From contig NZ_JAASQO010000004.1 in the NCBI RefSeq assembly GCF_011762095.1, positions 1 through 64,000 of the forward strand: a stretch of 64,000 bases of DNA. The letters are read 5' to 3'. The first letter of the stretch is position 1. Each line of letters begins with the position of its first letter. Origin of the DNA: Parvibaculum indicum (GTDB lineage Bacteria; Pseudomonadota; Alphaproteobacteria; Parvibaculales; Parvibaculaceae). The notes under the pieces are model-generated. The model was given only the letters and a program-made list of their open reading frames with translations. It was not told where the DNA came from and made no database searches. The translations under genes and the position numbers were made by a program. Of the stretch, positions 49,379 to 62,156 are shown piece by piece.

Positions 49379-49426
49379 GAAAAATGGGCAGCCTGCCCGC
49401 GCTCCGCGCTCGCGGATTGGGCAGGC
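49379..49426 (-). terminator. Intrinsic terminator of the DUF481 gene
   Basis: On the minus strand GCCTGCCC and GGGCAGGC close a GC-rich hairpin (inner CCGCGAGCGCGG), followed shortly by ATTTTTC. The potF upstream region (49197-49378) shows no other feature that I can support. Confidence 0.7.
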
Positions 49427-49449
49427 GCCCGTTGCGTTGCGAAAAACGC

Positions 49450-50460
49450 TCAGTTCAGAGAATAGACCAGCGACAGTTTGGAGATGGTGTCCAGTTCCTC
49501 GCTGCCGACGGGCGGGGCGGAGTTGTGGCGGACCTCCAGCGAGGCCCGCGCCGCCAGGGCGCCGATCAGCTTGGTGGTGAGCGCCAGCGTATCGGTGGAG
49601 ATCGTCTTGTCGGTCCCGATATTGACCGCCAGATCGTTGGTCAGCTTCGCATTGTCGCTGAGGTTCCAGGTCAGGCCGGAGGCCACGCGCGCCGTGGGTT
49701 CGGTCTCCACGCCGCCACTGCTCAGCTCGCTGTAGCGATAGCCGGGGCCGGCTTCGACATCGAGCTTGAAGCGCTTGCCCGTAAAGATGCGATAGCCGAA
49801 ACCGGCATTGCCGGCCGCCTCGTATTTATAGCCGGAGAACTGATCGTCCGTGTAGCTCGCAAATCCGAAGGCGTAGAGCCGTTCGGTCAGGTCGCGGCGT
49901 ACCGTGCTGTCGAGATAGTAGCGTTGCGCGGTCTTGGTGTCGCCGTCGGAGGCGTATTCGAGACTGCCGTTGGATTCGATTTCCCAGTCGGTGAAGTTCC
50001 ATTGCAGCGCCGCCGAGAGGCTGGCGGCGGTGGAATCGGTATTGCCCGAGGTCACATTGGCGCCGGCGGCCACCTCGCCGGTAAAGGGCGGTTCCTCGTC
50101 CGCCGCGCTTTCGGCGGCGGGTTCGGGCGCGGCGGCCGGGCTTGCCGGTGCGGCGGCGAAGTCGGTCTGCGGGAACGCGGCCGTGGCGGTGGCGCGCAAT
50201 ATGTCTTCGTCGGCGGGCGAGGCGGCGATGGCCGCGCCCAGAATGGCGGCGGCCTCGTCGGGTCGGGCGCCGATCTCGGAAATCATGCGCGAGAGCAGGG
50301 CGGCGCGGCCCTGGGCGCGGGTTTCGGCGAAGCTCGCCTGCATCTGCGGCGCGGTTGCGGCCTGCGCACCGGCCATGGCGGCGGGCGCGAGCGACGCGGC
50401 GACGAGGATCAGCGCGGCAAGCGCGCCGTTTCGGATGTGTGAGCGATATGGATGGATCAT
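49450..50460 (-). CDS. DUF481-family outer-membrane-type protein
   Basis: 336 aa from ATG 50460 (AGGGAGAACC upstream). A signal peptide of about 32 residues (ending AGAQA) is followed by a helical Ala-rich region (to about 120) and a beta-rich domain of the DUF481 type. The latter contains GEVAAGANVTSGNTDSTAASLSAAL, RRDLTERLYAFGFASYTDDQFSGY and a GYGYR-like repeat pattern. The C-terminus is SLVYSLN, not Phe. The family is predicted to form outer-membrane barrels. The function is unknown; position divergent from ettA carries no hint. Confidence 0.85.
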   Translation of the reverse strand: MIHPYRSHIRNGALAALILVAASLAPAAMAGAQAATAPQMQASFAETRAQGRAALLSRMISEIGARPDEAAAILGAAIAASPADEDILRATATAAFPQTDFAAAPASPAAAPEPAAESAADEEPPFTGEVAAGANVTSGNTDSTAASLSAALQWNFTDWEIESNGSLEYASDGDTKTAQRYYLDSTVRRDLTERLYAFGFASYTDDQFSGYKYEAAGNAGFGYRIFTGKRFKLDVEAGPGYRYSELSSGGVETEPTARVASGLTWNLSDNAKLTNDLAVNIGTDKTISTDTLALTTKLIGALAARASLEVRHNSAPPVGSEELDTISKLSLVYSLN

Positions 50461-50676
50461 CCGGTTCTCCCTTTGGGTCGGCAAGGCATGGGCGTGACAA
50501 CGGGTTTCAGGAGGGACTTAGCGCGATTCCCCTGCTTCTCAACCGCGCGCTCCACCCGAAAGGTGCCGGTGTGAGCGGCGTTGCCCGAAAAACGCCGATC
50601 CGATAGAAGAAGGGCCAAATCCAATTCCCGACAAAGCGGGCCGGGTTCACCGGCACTCAAACGAGGAAAGCGGCGC

Positions 50677-52332
<1,656 letters not shown>

Positions 52333-52370
52333 GGGCGAGGCTTCAGTTCTTCGAGGCATCGCCCGTTTTC

Positions 52371-52456
52371 ACCTCCCCCCATGGGGGGCGGCGGAAAATC
52401 CGACCGGATTTTACGGGTGGGGGCCTTCCCCGACGCTTCCCCTCGAAGGGAGGGAA
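52371..52456. repeat. Palindromic intergenic repeat, family F copy 2
   Basis: ACCTCCCCCCATGGGGGG, AAAATCCGACCGGATTTT and CCCCTCGAAGGGAGGG are three consecutive hairpins related to the copy at 38196-38327. Confidence 0.7.
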
Positions 52457-52518
52457 AGAAGCGCCAATTAAGAGCGCGTCGTTCCGTCCCGGCATAATTT
52501 CCATTACGGCGGCACACA

Positions 52519-52555
52519 CAAAAAACGGCGCGGGGAGTATCCCGCGCCGTTTTGC
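52519..52555 (-). terminator. Intrinsic terminator of mlaC
   Basis: AACGGCGCGGG / CCCGCGCCGTT, an 11-bp stem with a 6-base loop; six T follow on the minus strand. It lies between the convergent ettA and mlaC genes. Confidence 0.88.
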
Positions 52556-52575
52556 ATGCGAATCCGCCGGGCGGA

Positions 52576-53310
52576 TCAGTTCGTGGAGGTGTCGCCGCCC
52601 GTCATGGCCGCGTCGACATTGCCCTTTTCGGCCTGCCCGATCTTTTCCTTCAGATGGGAGAGCAGGGCGGAGAAGTCGCCATTATTGCTGTTCAGGATCG
52701 AGGTGAACTGGTCGCGCTGTTCCTGGGCGAGCCAGATGCCGGCGACGTTCACGTCGAAGACCTTGAAGCCGTCGCCTTCGCGCAGGACCCACCATTTCAC
52801 GTCCACGGGCGGGCGCCCGTTGGTGAACTTGATCTGGCTGGAGACGATCACTTCGCGGCCCTTGGAACCCTTCTCCTGCGCGCCCGTCACGTCGAACTTC
52901 TCGTCATTATAGTCGGAGAGGCGGGTCACATAGACCTTCACGATGAAGGTCTCGAAGAGATCCAGATATTCCGCCTTCTGCGCCTGGTCGGGCGTGCGGA
53001 CATAGCGGCCCAGCGAGAAGGCCGCGATCTTCTTCAGATCGGCATTTTCCCGCAGCAGCGTCTGGAAATTGTCTTCCATGGCCGACTTGCCCGCCGACTT
53101 GTCGGAAATGACGTCGATGGCCTCGGCGCCCAGATCCTCGACGAACTTGATGGCCTGCTGGTCGCTGGCGGCGCGGGCGGGCGTGCCCGCCAGAACGCCG
53201 GCCAGGCCGATCCCCAGCGCAAGCGCCGCGGTTGCCGCCGGCTTCGCCATGGTGGTCATGAAACTGTGGAAGAAGCCGCTATCCGCCGGCTTCGGGGAGG
53301 TGATCGTCAT
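52576..53310 (-). CDS. mlaC: Phospholipid-binding protein MlaC
   Basis: 244 aa (AAAGGAGA upstream). A signal-like segment (residues 18-47, ending ARAA) precedes the MlaC/Tgt2 domain: AIKFVEDLGAEAIDVISDK, FSLGRYVRTPDQAQKAEYLDLFETFIVKVYVTRLSDY in parts, VDVKWWVLREGDGFKVFDVNVAGIW. MlaC ferries phospholipids through the periplasm between the MlaA outer-membrane complex and the MlaFEDB transporter. mlaA lies upstream with an 83-base gap; mlaFED is not in the window. Confidence 0.92.
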   Translation of the reverse strand: MTITSPKPADSGFFHSFMTTMAKPAATAALALGIGLAGVLAGTPARAASDQQAIKFVEDLGAEAIDVISDKSAGKSAMEDNFQTLLRENADLKKIAAFSLGRYVRTPDQAQKAEYLDLFETFIVKVYVTRLSDYNDEKFDVTGAQEKGSKGREVIVSSQIKFTNGRPPVDVKWWVLREGDGFKVFDVNVAGIWLAQEQRDQFTSILNSNNGDFSALLSHLKEKIGQAEKGNVDAAMTGGDTSTN

Positions 53311-53393
53311 TCAATCGTCTCCTTTCGCGGGTTTTCACCGCGGATTGGGTACCCCGGCCCCGACGGATCGGTTACGCCGCAGGCGAACGATCC

Positions 53394-54260
53394 TTATTGA
53401 GTGTCGGGAGTGTTCGGTTCGTTTGTGTCGAAATTTAGGTTCTCGATATCGGGCAGGTCGTTCACATCGGTGCGGCCATTGGCGATTTCGTTGCGCCGGC
53501 TCTGCCGGTACAGGCTGCGAATCGTCACGTAATAGTCCACGGATGTGCGCTCGATCTGATCGAGAGCATTGAGGCCGCGCGAGCGCGCATCGATACCGTT
53601 CACCACGAAGCGCGTCATCGGCACGGTCTTGGGCTCGTTCCAGTAGATATAGGTGAGCGGATCGAAGAACTGGTCCACGCCGAAACCGACGAGGTCGCGG
53701 GGCGGGGCGGGCCCCAGCACCGGCAGGTAGAGATAGGGGCCTTCGTTCACGCCGTAGGTGCCGAGCGTCTGGCCGAAATCTTCGCTGTGCTGCTTGATGC
53801 CCCATTCGTCCGCTGGGTCGAAAAGGCCCAGCACGCCGACGGTGGAGTTGATGCCGAAGCGCTCGACGGTGGTGCCCGCGCGGTCCCATTCGCCCTGCAG
53901 CAGGTCGTTGGCCAGGATGACGGGGCTCTTCAGATTGTCGAGAAAGTTGCGGACCGCGTTCCGGCCCACGCCCGGCACCACGCCGCGATACCAGGTCGCC
54001 ATGGGCTTCAGGGCGATGGTGTCCAGAAAGCGGTTCAGCTCGAAGAAATATCGGTTGGCCGGCTCCAGCGGATCGTTGGAGTCGTCGGCGTCGGCCGGGT
54101 CCGAATCGGCATTCGCGGCCTCCATGGCCGCCGAATCGCCGCCCGCGGAGACCGCGAACGCGCTTTGCGAGGTCGTCGTCAGGGCTGCGATAGCCAGAAT
54201 GAGGGCCGCGCTATTTGCTGTCAGCCGCCTTTTCAGGGGCGTCGTTATTCTCTTCATCAT
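53394..54260 (-). CDS. mlaA: Outer-membrane lipid asymmetry protein MlaA (VacJ-like), no lipobox cysteine
   Basis: 288 aa. The VacJ/MlaA domain is clear: NDPLEPANRYFFELNRFLDTI, WYRGVVPGVGRNAVRNFLDNLKSPVILANDLLQG in parts, GPYLYLPVLGPAPPRDLVGFGVDQFFDPLTY in parts. The N-terminal signal peptide ends SAFAV and contains no cysteine. The protein therefore looks like a signal-peptidase-I product rather than the lipoprotein known in E. coli. It removes phospholipids from the outer leaflet and hands them to MlaC. Confidence 0.93.
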   Translation of the reverse strand: MMKRITTPLKRRLTANSAALILAIAALTTTSQSAFAVSAGGDSAAMEAANADSDPADADDSNDPLEPANRYFFELNRFLDTIALKPMATWYRGVVPGVGRNAVRNFLDNLKSPVILANDLLQGEWDRAGTTVERFGINSTVGVLGLFDPADEWGIKQHSEDFGQTLGTYGVNEGPYLYLPVLGPAPPRDLVGFGVDQFFDPLTYIYWNEPKTVPMTRFVVNGIDARSRGLNALDQIERTSVDYYVTIRSLYRQSRRNEIANGRTDVNDLPDIENLNFDTNEPNTPDTQ

Positions 54261-54625
54261 TCTTTCTGCCCGTCATCCCAGTGCCATTACGGCGTCGGAT
54301 ACAACAAAATGGGGTGTCGGAACCCCTTTGCCACCGGCATTCGTATGCCGGGCGGTCGCGGTCCGTAAACTTCGGCTATGTGCGCGGCGCGCCCGGCGCC
54401 CCTCACAACCAAAGTCGTTCAGATCGCTTAAATTCCAATGAATGCGCCGGAAAAATTGCATTCGGGGGGCGCAACTCAGCGGTCCAGCCTGATTTCTAGG
54501 TACCATAAGTGCGGGGGGGCTGCCAGATGCGCCGACGGCGGCATGTGGCCATTTTAACCATGGCTGTTGCCGAATTGCTGCGGCGAAAGCCGGTTTCGGC
54601 CGAGCGGGGCTTTGAAAACACATAA
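54261..54625. other. Gene-free region between mlaA and the methionine cluster
   Basis: About 365 bases upstream of two divergent units. No gene or repeat that I can support. Expected to hold the mlaA promoter; the right edge runs into the operator-like palindrome at 54626. Confidence 0.5.
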
Positions 54626-54641
54626 AGATATGTTTATATCT
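54626..54641. promoter_or_regulatory. Candidate SahR/ArsR-type operator
   Basis: AGATAT-GTTT-ATATCT is a perfect 6+4+6 inverted repeat, 27 bases before the regulator's GTG. It suits autoregulation and control of the downstream metF-metH genes. SahR-type sites are reported to be AT-rich palindromes with GATAT half-sites, as I recall. Confidence 0.65.
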
Positions 54642-54667
54642 GCGCATCGATTAACGGAGGACAGCGC

Positions 54668-55681
54668 GTGGAGCAGCTTCTTTCAGGTTTGAGGGCAGCG
54701 GGCGAGCCTACTCGTCTGCGGCTGATGGCGCTTCTGGCCAGAAGCGAACTGACGGTGACGGAACTGACGCAGATCCTGCGCCAGAGCCAGCCGCGGGTGA
54801 GCCGTCACCTCAAGCTTCTGTGCGAGGCCGGGCTTCTGGAGCGGTTTCGGGAGGGGAGCTGGGTGTTCTACCGGCTGGCGAGTTCGGGCCCCGTGGCCGA
54901 TCTCGCCGAGCAACTGGTGAGCCTGATCCCGTCGGAGGATCTCGTGATCGCACGGGATCTGGAGCGGCTGGAAGCGGTACGCGCGTCCCGGGCGGAAAAG
55001 GCGGCGGAATATTTCCGCGCCAACGCCGAAGAGTGGAACCGGATCAGGTCCCTTTATGTGCCCGAAGACAAGGTCGAAGCGGCGTTGCTGGACCTGTCGG
55101 GCCATGAGGACATGGATGTGGTGCTGGATCTGGGCACGGGCACCGGGCGGCTTCTGGAGCTGTTCGGGCCGCGCGCCAAGACGGGTTACGGCATCGACCT
55201 CAGTCCGGAAATGCTGGGCTTTGCGCGCGCGCATCTCGCCCAGCCGGAGCTTGAGCATTGTTCGGTACGGCAGGGCGATCTCTACGACCTGCCGGTACAG
55301 GACGACACGGTGGATCTGGTGACGCTGCACATGGTGCTGCATTACCTGGACGAGCCGGGGGCGGCCATCGCAGAGGCCGCCCGTGTGATGAAGCCGGGCG
55401 GACGCCTGCTGATCGCGGACTTTGCGCCGCACGATCTCGACTTTCTGCGCGAGAAGCATCAGCACCGGCGCCTCGGGTTCACAGAGGAGGAGGTGGCGGA
55501 CTGGCTGAAAGAAGCCGGGCTGTCCCTCAGGGAAGTCAGGCGTTTGCCGCCTGAAACAGACAACAAGAAGGATGACGACGCCAAGCTGACGGTCCTGATC
55601 TGGGTAGCGGACAAGGCGGAAACGCCGGACGCGAAAGGCACAGGGGCCAGGCAGGCGCGCCAACTCGAAGGAGCCAAGTAA
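54668..55681 (+). CDS. sahR: ArsR-family regulator fused to a SAM-dependent methyltransferase domain (SahR-like)
   Basis: 337 aa from GTG 54668 (GGAGG upstream). Residues 1-85 are an ArsR/SmtB winged helix (AAGEPTRLRLMALLARSELTV, LRQSQPRVSRHLKLLCEAGLL). It lacks the metal-binding ELCVCDL cysteines. From about 120 a class I methyltransferase follows (VVLDLGTGTGRLLELFG, GIDLSPEMLGFAR, VMKPGGRLLIADFAPHD). In proteobacteria, ArsR regulators next to metF/metH/ahcY respond to S-adenosylhomocysteine, and the fused domain is a plausible SAH/SAM sensor. The next gene, metF, begins 1 base after its stop. Confidence 0.88.
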   Translation: MEQLLSGLRAAGEPTRLRLMALLARSELTVTELTQILRQSQPRVSRHLKLLCEAGLLERFREGSWVFYRLASSGPVADLAEQLVSLIPSEDLVIARDLERLEAVRASRAEKAAEYFRANAEEWNRIRSLYVPEDKVEAALLDLSGHEDMDVVLDLGTGTGRLLELFGPRAKTGYGIDLSPEMLGFARAHLAQPELEHCSVRQGDLYDLPVQDDTVDLVTLHMVLHYLDEPGAAIAEAARVMKPGGRLLIADFAPHDLDFLREKHQHRRLGFTEEEVADWLKEAGLSLREVRRLPPETDNKKDDDAKLTVLIWVADKAETPDAKGTGARQARQLEGAK

Positions 55682-55682
55682 T

Positions 55683-56582
55683 ATGGGTTTTGACAGCCGC
55701 AAGACCGGCGACGAACGCACGCAGGTGTCGTTCGAGTTTTTTCCGCCCAAGGACGACAAGGCGGAAGAAGCGCTCTGGAAATCGATCAAGCGACTGGAAC
55801 CGCTTAACCCCCAATTCGTGTCCGTCACCTACGGGGCGGGCGGGTCCACGCGCGAGCGCACGCATGGGACCGTGAAGCGCATCCGCAACGAGACCGCGCT
55901 CGAGCCGGCCGCGCATCTGACCTGCGTCGGCGCCTCGAAGGCGGAGACGGACGAGATCATCCGCGCCTATTGGGATGCGGGGATCCGCCACATCGTGGCG
56001 CTTCGCGGCGACATGCCCGAGCTTGGCGCGCCCTATGAGCCGCATCCGGAGGGCTATCAGTCCACGCCGGACCTGATCGACGGCATCAAGAAGATCGCCG
56101 ATTTCGAGGTCTCGGTGAGCGCCTATCCGGAAAAGCATCCCGAATCGGCCTCGCTGGAAGCCGATATCGAGCTTTTGAAGCGCAAGATCGAGGCGGGCGC
56201 GGATCGGGCTATCACCCAGTTCGTTTTCGATACCGACCGGCATGCCGAATTCCTCGAAAAGGCGCGCGCGGCGGGCATCGATGCGCCCATCGTGCCGGGC
56301 ATCATGCCGACCACCAATTTCAAGGGCATCAAGCGCATGGCGGGCCGCTGCGGCGCGTCCGTGCCGGAATGGCTCGCGGACTATTATGTCGGCCTCGACG
56401 AGGATCTGCCGACGCGCAAGCTGATCTCGGCCTATGTGGCCACCGAGCAGGTGAACACGCTGCGCGGCTACGGTTTCGACCGTTTCCACTTCTACACGCT
56501 GAACCAGGCGGACCTGACCTTCGCGATCTGCCATGTGCTGGGCCTGCGCCCCAAGCATGCGACCGTCGCGGAACCGGCCTGA
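55683..56582 (+). CDS. metF: Methylenetetrahydrofolate reductase
   Basis: 299 aa, normal length. The MetF signatures are present: [15 protein letters not shown] (12-26, the catalytic Glu region), [42 protein letters not shown] and QFVFDTD. The enzyme (FAD, NADH) makes 5-methyltetrahydrofolate for MetH. It starts one base after the regulator's stop codon, with AAGGAG inside that gene's end, showing translational coupling. Confidence 0.97.
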   Translation: MGFDSRKTGDERTQVSFEFFPPKDDKAEEALWKSIKRLEPLNPQFVSVTYGAGGSTRERTHGTVKRIRNETALEPAAHLTCVGASKAETDEIIRAYWDAGIRHIVALRGDMPELGAPYEPHPEGYQSTPDLIDGIKKIADFEVSVSAYPEKHPESASLEADIELLKRKIEAGADRAITQFVFDTDRHAEFLEKARAAGIDAPIVPGIMPTTNFKGIKRMAGRCGASVPEWLADYYVGLDEDLPTRKLISAYVATEQVNTLRGYGFDRFHFYTLNQADLTFAICHVLGLRPKHATVAEPA

Positions 56583-56619
56583 GTTTCAAACGCTGAATTC
56601 GAATACAAGGAAGGCACTC

Positions 56620-57693
56620 ATGTCTCATCCCAAGACGCGCGAAGAGCGCATCGCCTATCTCCGCGAGGAAGTGAAGAAGCGCGTGCTCATTCTCGACGGC
56701 GCCATGGGCACCATGATCCAGCAGTACAAGCTGGGCGAAGAGGATTATCGCGGCGAGCGCTTCAAGGATCACGAAAGCGACGTGAAGGGTAACAACGAGC
56801 TGATCTCGCTCGTCCAGCCCGACATTCTGCGCGAGATCCATCTGCAATATTACCGCGCGGGCGCGGATTTCGCCGAGACCAACACCTTCGGCGCCACGCG
56901 CATCGCCCAGGCCGACTACCACATGGAAGATCTCGCCTATGAGATGAATGTGGAAAGCGCCCGCATCGCGCGCGAGGCCGCCGACCTTTGCGAAGAGGAA
57001 GAGCCGGGCCGCGTCTGCTATGTCGCGGGCACGCTCGGGCCGACCAACCGCACGGCATCCATCTCGCCGGATGTGAACGATCCGGGTTTCCGCAATATCG
57101 ACTTCGACATGCTCTACGAGGCCTATAAGGAAGCGACCAAGGGGCTCATCGAAGGCGGGGCGGACACGCTTCTCGTGGAGACGATCTTCGACACGCTGAA
57201 CGCCAAGGCCGCGCTCTATGCGGTGGAGGACGTGTTCGAGGAAACCGGCATCGAGCTGCCGGTCATGATTTCGGGCACGATTACGGATATGTCCGGCCGT
57301 CTCCTGTCGGGTCAGACGCCGGAAGCCTTCTGGAACTCCGTGCGCCATGTGAAGCCCTTCTCCATCGGGCTCAACTGCGCGCTGGGCGCCGCGGAAATGC
57401 GCCAGCATATCGACACGCTGTCGCGCATCGCCGACACGCATGTCTCCGCGCATCCCAATGCGGGCCTGCCCAACGAGATGGGCGAGTATGACGAGAGCCC
57501 GGAACAGATGTCGAAACTCGTCGGCGAGTTCTCCACCTCCGGCATCGTCAACATTCTGGGCGGCTGCTGCGGCACCACGCCGGATCACATCAGGGCGATT
57601 GCCGATGCGGTGAAATCGGGCAAGCCGCGCGAGATCCCGGAGATCGAGCGCAAGATGCGGCTGTCGGGCCTCGAGCCCTTCGCGGCGGATTGA
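56620..57693 (+). CDS. metH1: Methionine synthase, homocysteine-binding domain as a separate protein
   Basis: 357 aa from ATG 56620 (AAGGAAGG upstream). It is the homocysteine S-methyltransferase module of Met[14 protein letters not shown] (22-34), [14 protein letters not shown], and the zinc ligands C253 ([10 protein letters not shown]) and C316/C317 (GGCCGTTP). In E. coli this is the first domain of one 1227-aa chain; here the chain stops at GLEPFAAD and the rest is a second gene 111 bases on. The two proteins must meet to transfer the methyl group from cobalamin to homocysteine. Confidence 0.95.
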   Translation: MSHPKTREERIAYLREEVKKRVLILDGAMGTMIQQYKLGEEDYRGERFKDHESDVKGNNELISLVQPDILREIHLQYYRAGADFAETNTFGATRIAQADYHMEDLAYEMNVESARIAREAADLCEEEEPGRVCYVAGTLGPTNRTASISPDVNDPGFRNIDFDMLYEAYKEATKGLIEGGADTLLVETIFDTLNAKAALYAVEDVFEETGIELPVMISGTITDMSGRLLSGQTPEAFWNSVRHVKPFSIGLNCALGAAEMRQHIDTLSRIADTHVSAHPNAGLPNEMGEYDESPEQMSKLVGEFSTSGIVNILGGCCGTTPDHIRAIADAVKSGKPREIPEIERKMRLSGLEPFAAD

Positions 57694-57729
57694 CCTCGGT
57701 CCGGCAAATTCGGACTTGATTGAACAACA

Positions 57730-57777
57730 GTGCAATTCCAGGAAAAGTGGAAACCGGTTTTCCGTCCGGAATTGCAC
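57730..57777. repeat. Palindromic repeat, family E copy 2, in the gap between the two metH genes
   Basis: GTGCAATTCC and GGAATTGCAC are perfect 10-base outer arms, with inner GGAAAAGTGG / CCGGTTTTCC hairpin parts. It occupies nearly half of the 111-base gap. Confidence 0.82.
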
Positions 57778-57804
57778 CACTGCAAATAGGTAGATCGGGG
57801 CGAG

Positions 57805-60486
<2,682 letters not shown>

Positions 60487-60510
60487 GCGCTACGACATTG
60501 AGGGGAAGAA

Positions 60511-60539
60511 AGGGCGCCGGATCACCGGCGCCCTTTTTG
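60511..60539 (+). terminator. Intrinsic terminator of metH
   Basis: AGGGCGCCGG - ATCA - CCGGCGCCCT, 10-bp stem, then TTTTG. Confidence 0.92.
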
Positions 60540-60566
60540 TATCTGGGCAGACAGTCAAAAAAATGA

Positions 60567-60653
60567 TGTCATCCCGGCGAAAGCCGGGACCCACTCTCAC
60601 ATCCGCTTGCCGCAGCGCTAGTGGATCCCGGGAATAAATCCCGGGATGACATT
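60567..60653. repeat. Palindromic intergenic repeat, family C copy 2
   Basis: ATGTCATCCCGGCGAAAGCC on the left, AATCCCGGGATGACAT on the right. Two local hairpins (CCCGGCGAAAGCCGGG and ATCCCGGGAATAAATCCCGG) lie inside. Confidence 0.85.
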
Positions 60654-60685
60654 TGTTGGTGAGACAATTCAGAAAACAGAACACA

Positions 60686-60790
60686 GATGTCGTCCCGGCA
60701 CTTGTTGCCGGGGCCTACTCTCGATAGTTCCGTATCGAAGCGCCAATGGGTCCCGGCCACCTTCACATGCAAGGAGGGCCGGGATGACAG
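60686..60790. repeat. Palindromic intergenic repeat, family C copy 3
   Basis: GATGTCGTCCCGGCACTTGT on the left and GAGGGCCGGGATGACA on the right. An inner hairpin TCCCGGC/GCCGGGG and a second unit follow the previous copy after 32 bases. It ends 7 bases before the HxlR stop. Confidence 0.8.
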
Positions 60791-60797
60791 CTATTTC

Positions 60798-61148
60798 TTA
60801 TTTCTCCAGCGACTGCGCCCAGCTCTCCGCCCAGCCGGTGAGCGGCATCAGCTTGTCGAGCAGTTCGCGGCCCATCGGGGTCAGCGCATAGCCTTCCTCG
60901 TCGCGATGTTCCGCGATCCCCGTCTCGCGCAGATCGGCAAGCCGGGCATTGAGCACGCTGGGCGAGACGCCGCCGCAGGCCTCCTGCAGGGCGCGGAAGG
61001 TGAGGGGCGTCTCGCCGCGCAGTTCCCAGAGGATGCGCAAGACCCATCGCCGCCCCAGCAACTCGATCAGCACCATGACGGGGCGGCCCGTGGACGACCC
61101 CCGGACGGGCGTGCCCGGTTTCGGGGCTTTTCTCTTTTTCTCGCTCAT
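60798..61148 (-). CDS. HxlR-family transcriptional regulator
   Basis: 116 aa. The HxlR winged helix is complete: LLGRRWVLRILWELRGETPLTFRALQEACGGVSPSVLNARLADLRETGIAEHRDEEGYALTPMGREL in segments from residue 30. A basic N-terminal extension precedes it (KKRKAPKPGTP). These small dimeric repressors or activators sense aldehydes or redox state in several bacteria. It is divergent from a carboxymuconolactone-decarboxylase-like gene, and the gap has a palindrome. Confidence 0.9.
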   Translation of the reverse strand: MSEKKRKAPKPGTPVRGSSTGRPVMVLIELLGRRWVLRILWELRGETPLTFRALQEACGGVSPSVLNARLADLRETGIAEHRDEEGYALTPMGRELLDKLMPLTGWAESWAQSLEK

Positions 61149-61168
61149 GGGGACAGAATAGGGCTTGC

Positions 61169-61213
61169 GCTACGAAAATAGAAGCATCATCTTTCTGCTA
61201 CTGAAAACGTAGC
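61169..61213. promoter_or_regulatory. Palindromic candidate operator between HxlR and CMD-like genes
   Basis: GCTACG at 61169-61174 and CGTAGC at 61208-61213 are perfect complements, with further symmetry inside (AGAAGCAT / TTCTGCT). HxlR regulators usually bind such inverted repeats in divergent promoters. Confidence 0.6.
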
Positions 61214-61226
61214 AATGAGGAGTGCC

Positions 61227-61772
61227 ATGACCGCCCGTATCGCGCCGGCCCCGAGGCCTTATGAAAAAGACATGGAAGAGACGCTGGAAAGGCTCATGCC
61301 GCCCGGTATCGAGCCGCTTTCGCTCTTCCGCACGCTGGCTTGCAATCCGCGTGTCTTCCGCCGCTTCATGGCGGGCGGCCTGCTCGACAAGGGATCGCTC
61401 GGCTTGCGCGACCGCGAGCTTGTCATCGACCGCGCCACGGGGCTCTGCGGCGCGGAATATGAGTGGGGCGTCCATATGGCGCTGTTCGGCGAGCGCGTCG
61501 GCTTCGGCGCGGCGGAGGCAAAGGCGCTCGTCGCGCCGGACGGGGCGGCGGCCAACTGCTGGAGCGCGCATGACCGGCTCCTCATCCGCATGGTCGACGA
61601 GTTGCACGCAACCGCGACGATCGGCGATGCGCTATGGGCGGAGCTGGCCGAAGAATTCGAGGCCGACCAGCTCATCGAGCTTCTGGTGCTGACCGGCTTC
61701 TATCACATGGTCTCCTTCACGGTGAACGCGCTGCGCCTCGCGCCGGAGGCCTATGCGCAGCGCTTTCCCTGA
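61227..61772 (+). CDS. Carboxymuconolactone decarboxylase family (AhpD-like) protein
   Basis: 181 aa from ATG 61227; the GAGGAG just upstream is better placed for it than for the ATG at 61215. The fold features are those of CMD/AhpD-like proteins: PLSLFRTLACNPRVFRRFMAGGLL, LGLRDRELVIDRATGLCGAEYEWGVHMALF. AhpD has CxxC plus His; here the motif is C-GAEYEW-GVH, with only one Cys, so a disulfide-type peroxidase is unlikely. It may act on a lactone or a quinone. Control by the divergent HxlR gene is inferred. Confidence 0.85.
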   Translation: MTARIAPAPRPYEKDMEETLERLMPPGIEPLSLFRTLACNPRVFRRFMAGGLLDKGSLGLRDRELVIDRATGLCGAEYEWGVHMALFGERVGFGAAEAKALVAPDGAAANCWSAHDRLLIRMVDELHATATIGDALWAELAEEFEADQLIELLVLTGFYHMVSFTVNALRLAPEAYAQRFP

Positions 61773-61780
61773 ACACCAAG

Positions 61781-61811
61781 TGTCATGCCCCGCTTTATGC
61801 GGGCCATGACG
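61781..61811. repeat. Half-size member of family D
   Basis: TGTCATGCCCCGCTTTATGC then GGGCCATGACGA: a single arm pair of the repeat seen at 19178 and 36025. Confidence 0.6.
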
Positions 61812-61841
61812 ATGGCAATGAATAACTGGCCGCAACAACCC

Positions 61842-61880
61842 AAAAAGAAAAAGGGCGCCGTCCGTACACGGCGCCCTTTC
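61842..61880 (-). terminator. Intrinsic terminator of the 29-aa gene
   Basis: On the minus strand AAAGGGCGCCGT and ACGGCGCCCTTT pair around a short loop, followed by TTCTTTTTG. Confidence 0.82.
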
Positions 61881-61904
61881 CAGTTCCTGTGGGGGGCTTT
61901 GCGG

Positions 61905-61994
61905 TCAGATCACACCGAAGGTGATCATCCCGACATAGATCAGTGCGAGCCCCGTGGCGAGATAGCCGATCTTTACTCCCAGAACATCGAGCAT
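61905..61994 (-). CDS. 29-aa hydrophobic microprotein
   Basis: ATG at 61994, TGA at 61905-61907, sequence MLDVLGVKIGYLATGLALIY then VGMITFGVI. It is one transmembrane helix almost from end to end. GGAGG lies at 62005-62009 with good spacing, and a strong terminator follows about 25 bases past the stop. These signals support a real small membrane-peptide gene. Function unknown; it is too short for family assignment. The 160 bases upstream to the hydantoinase gene hold no other feature. Confidence 0.68.
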   Translation of the reverse strand: MLDVLGVKIGYLATGLALIYVGMITFGVI

Positions 61995-62156
61995 GGTTGG
62001 CCTCCGCTTCAGGGTCAGGAAGACGATTGGAGCGGCGAATGGGGGAGGAGCGCAAGAAAATTCGTGGCTGCGCCGCAGCATGGAATCTCGAACTTTTTTA
62101 CGTTGGACCGCAAGCGTTTGATTCAGGCCCGAAAATCGCCTGTGGATGAAACTTTG

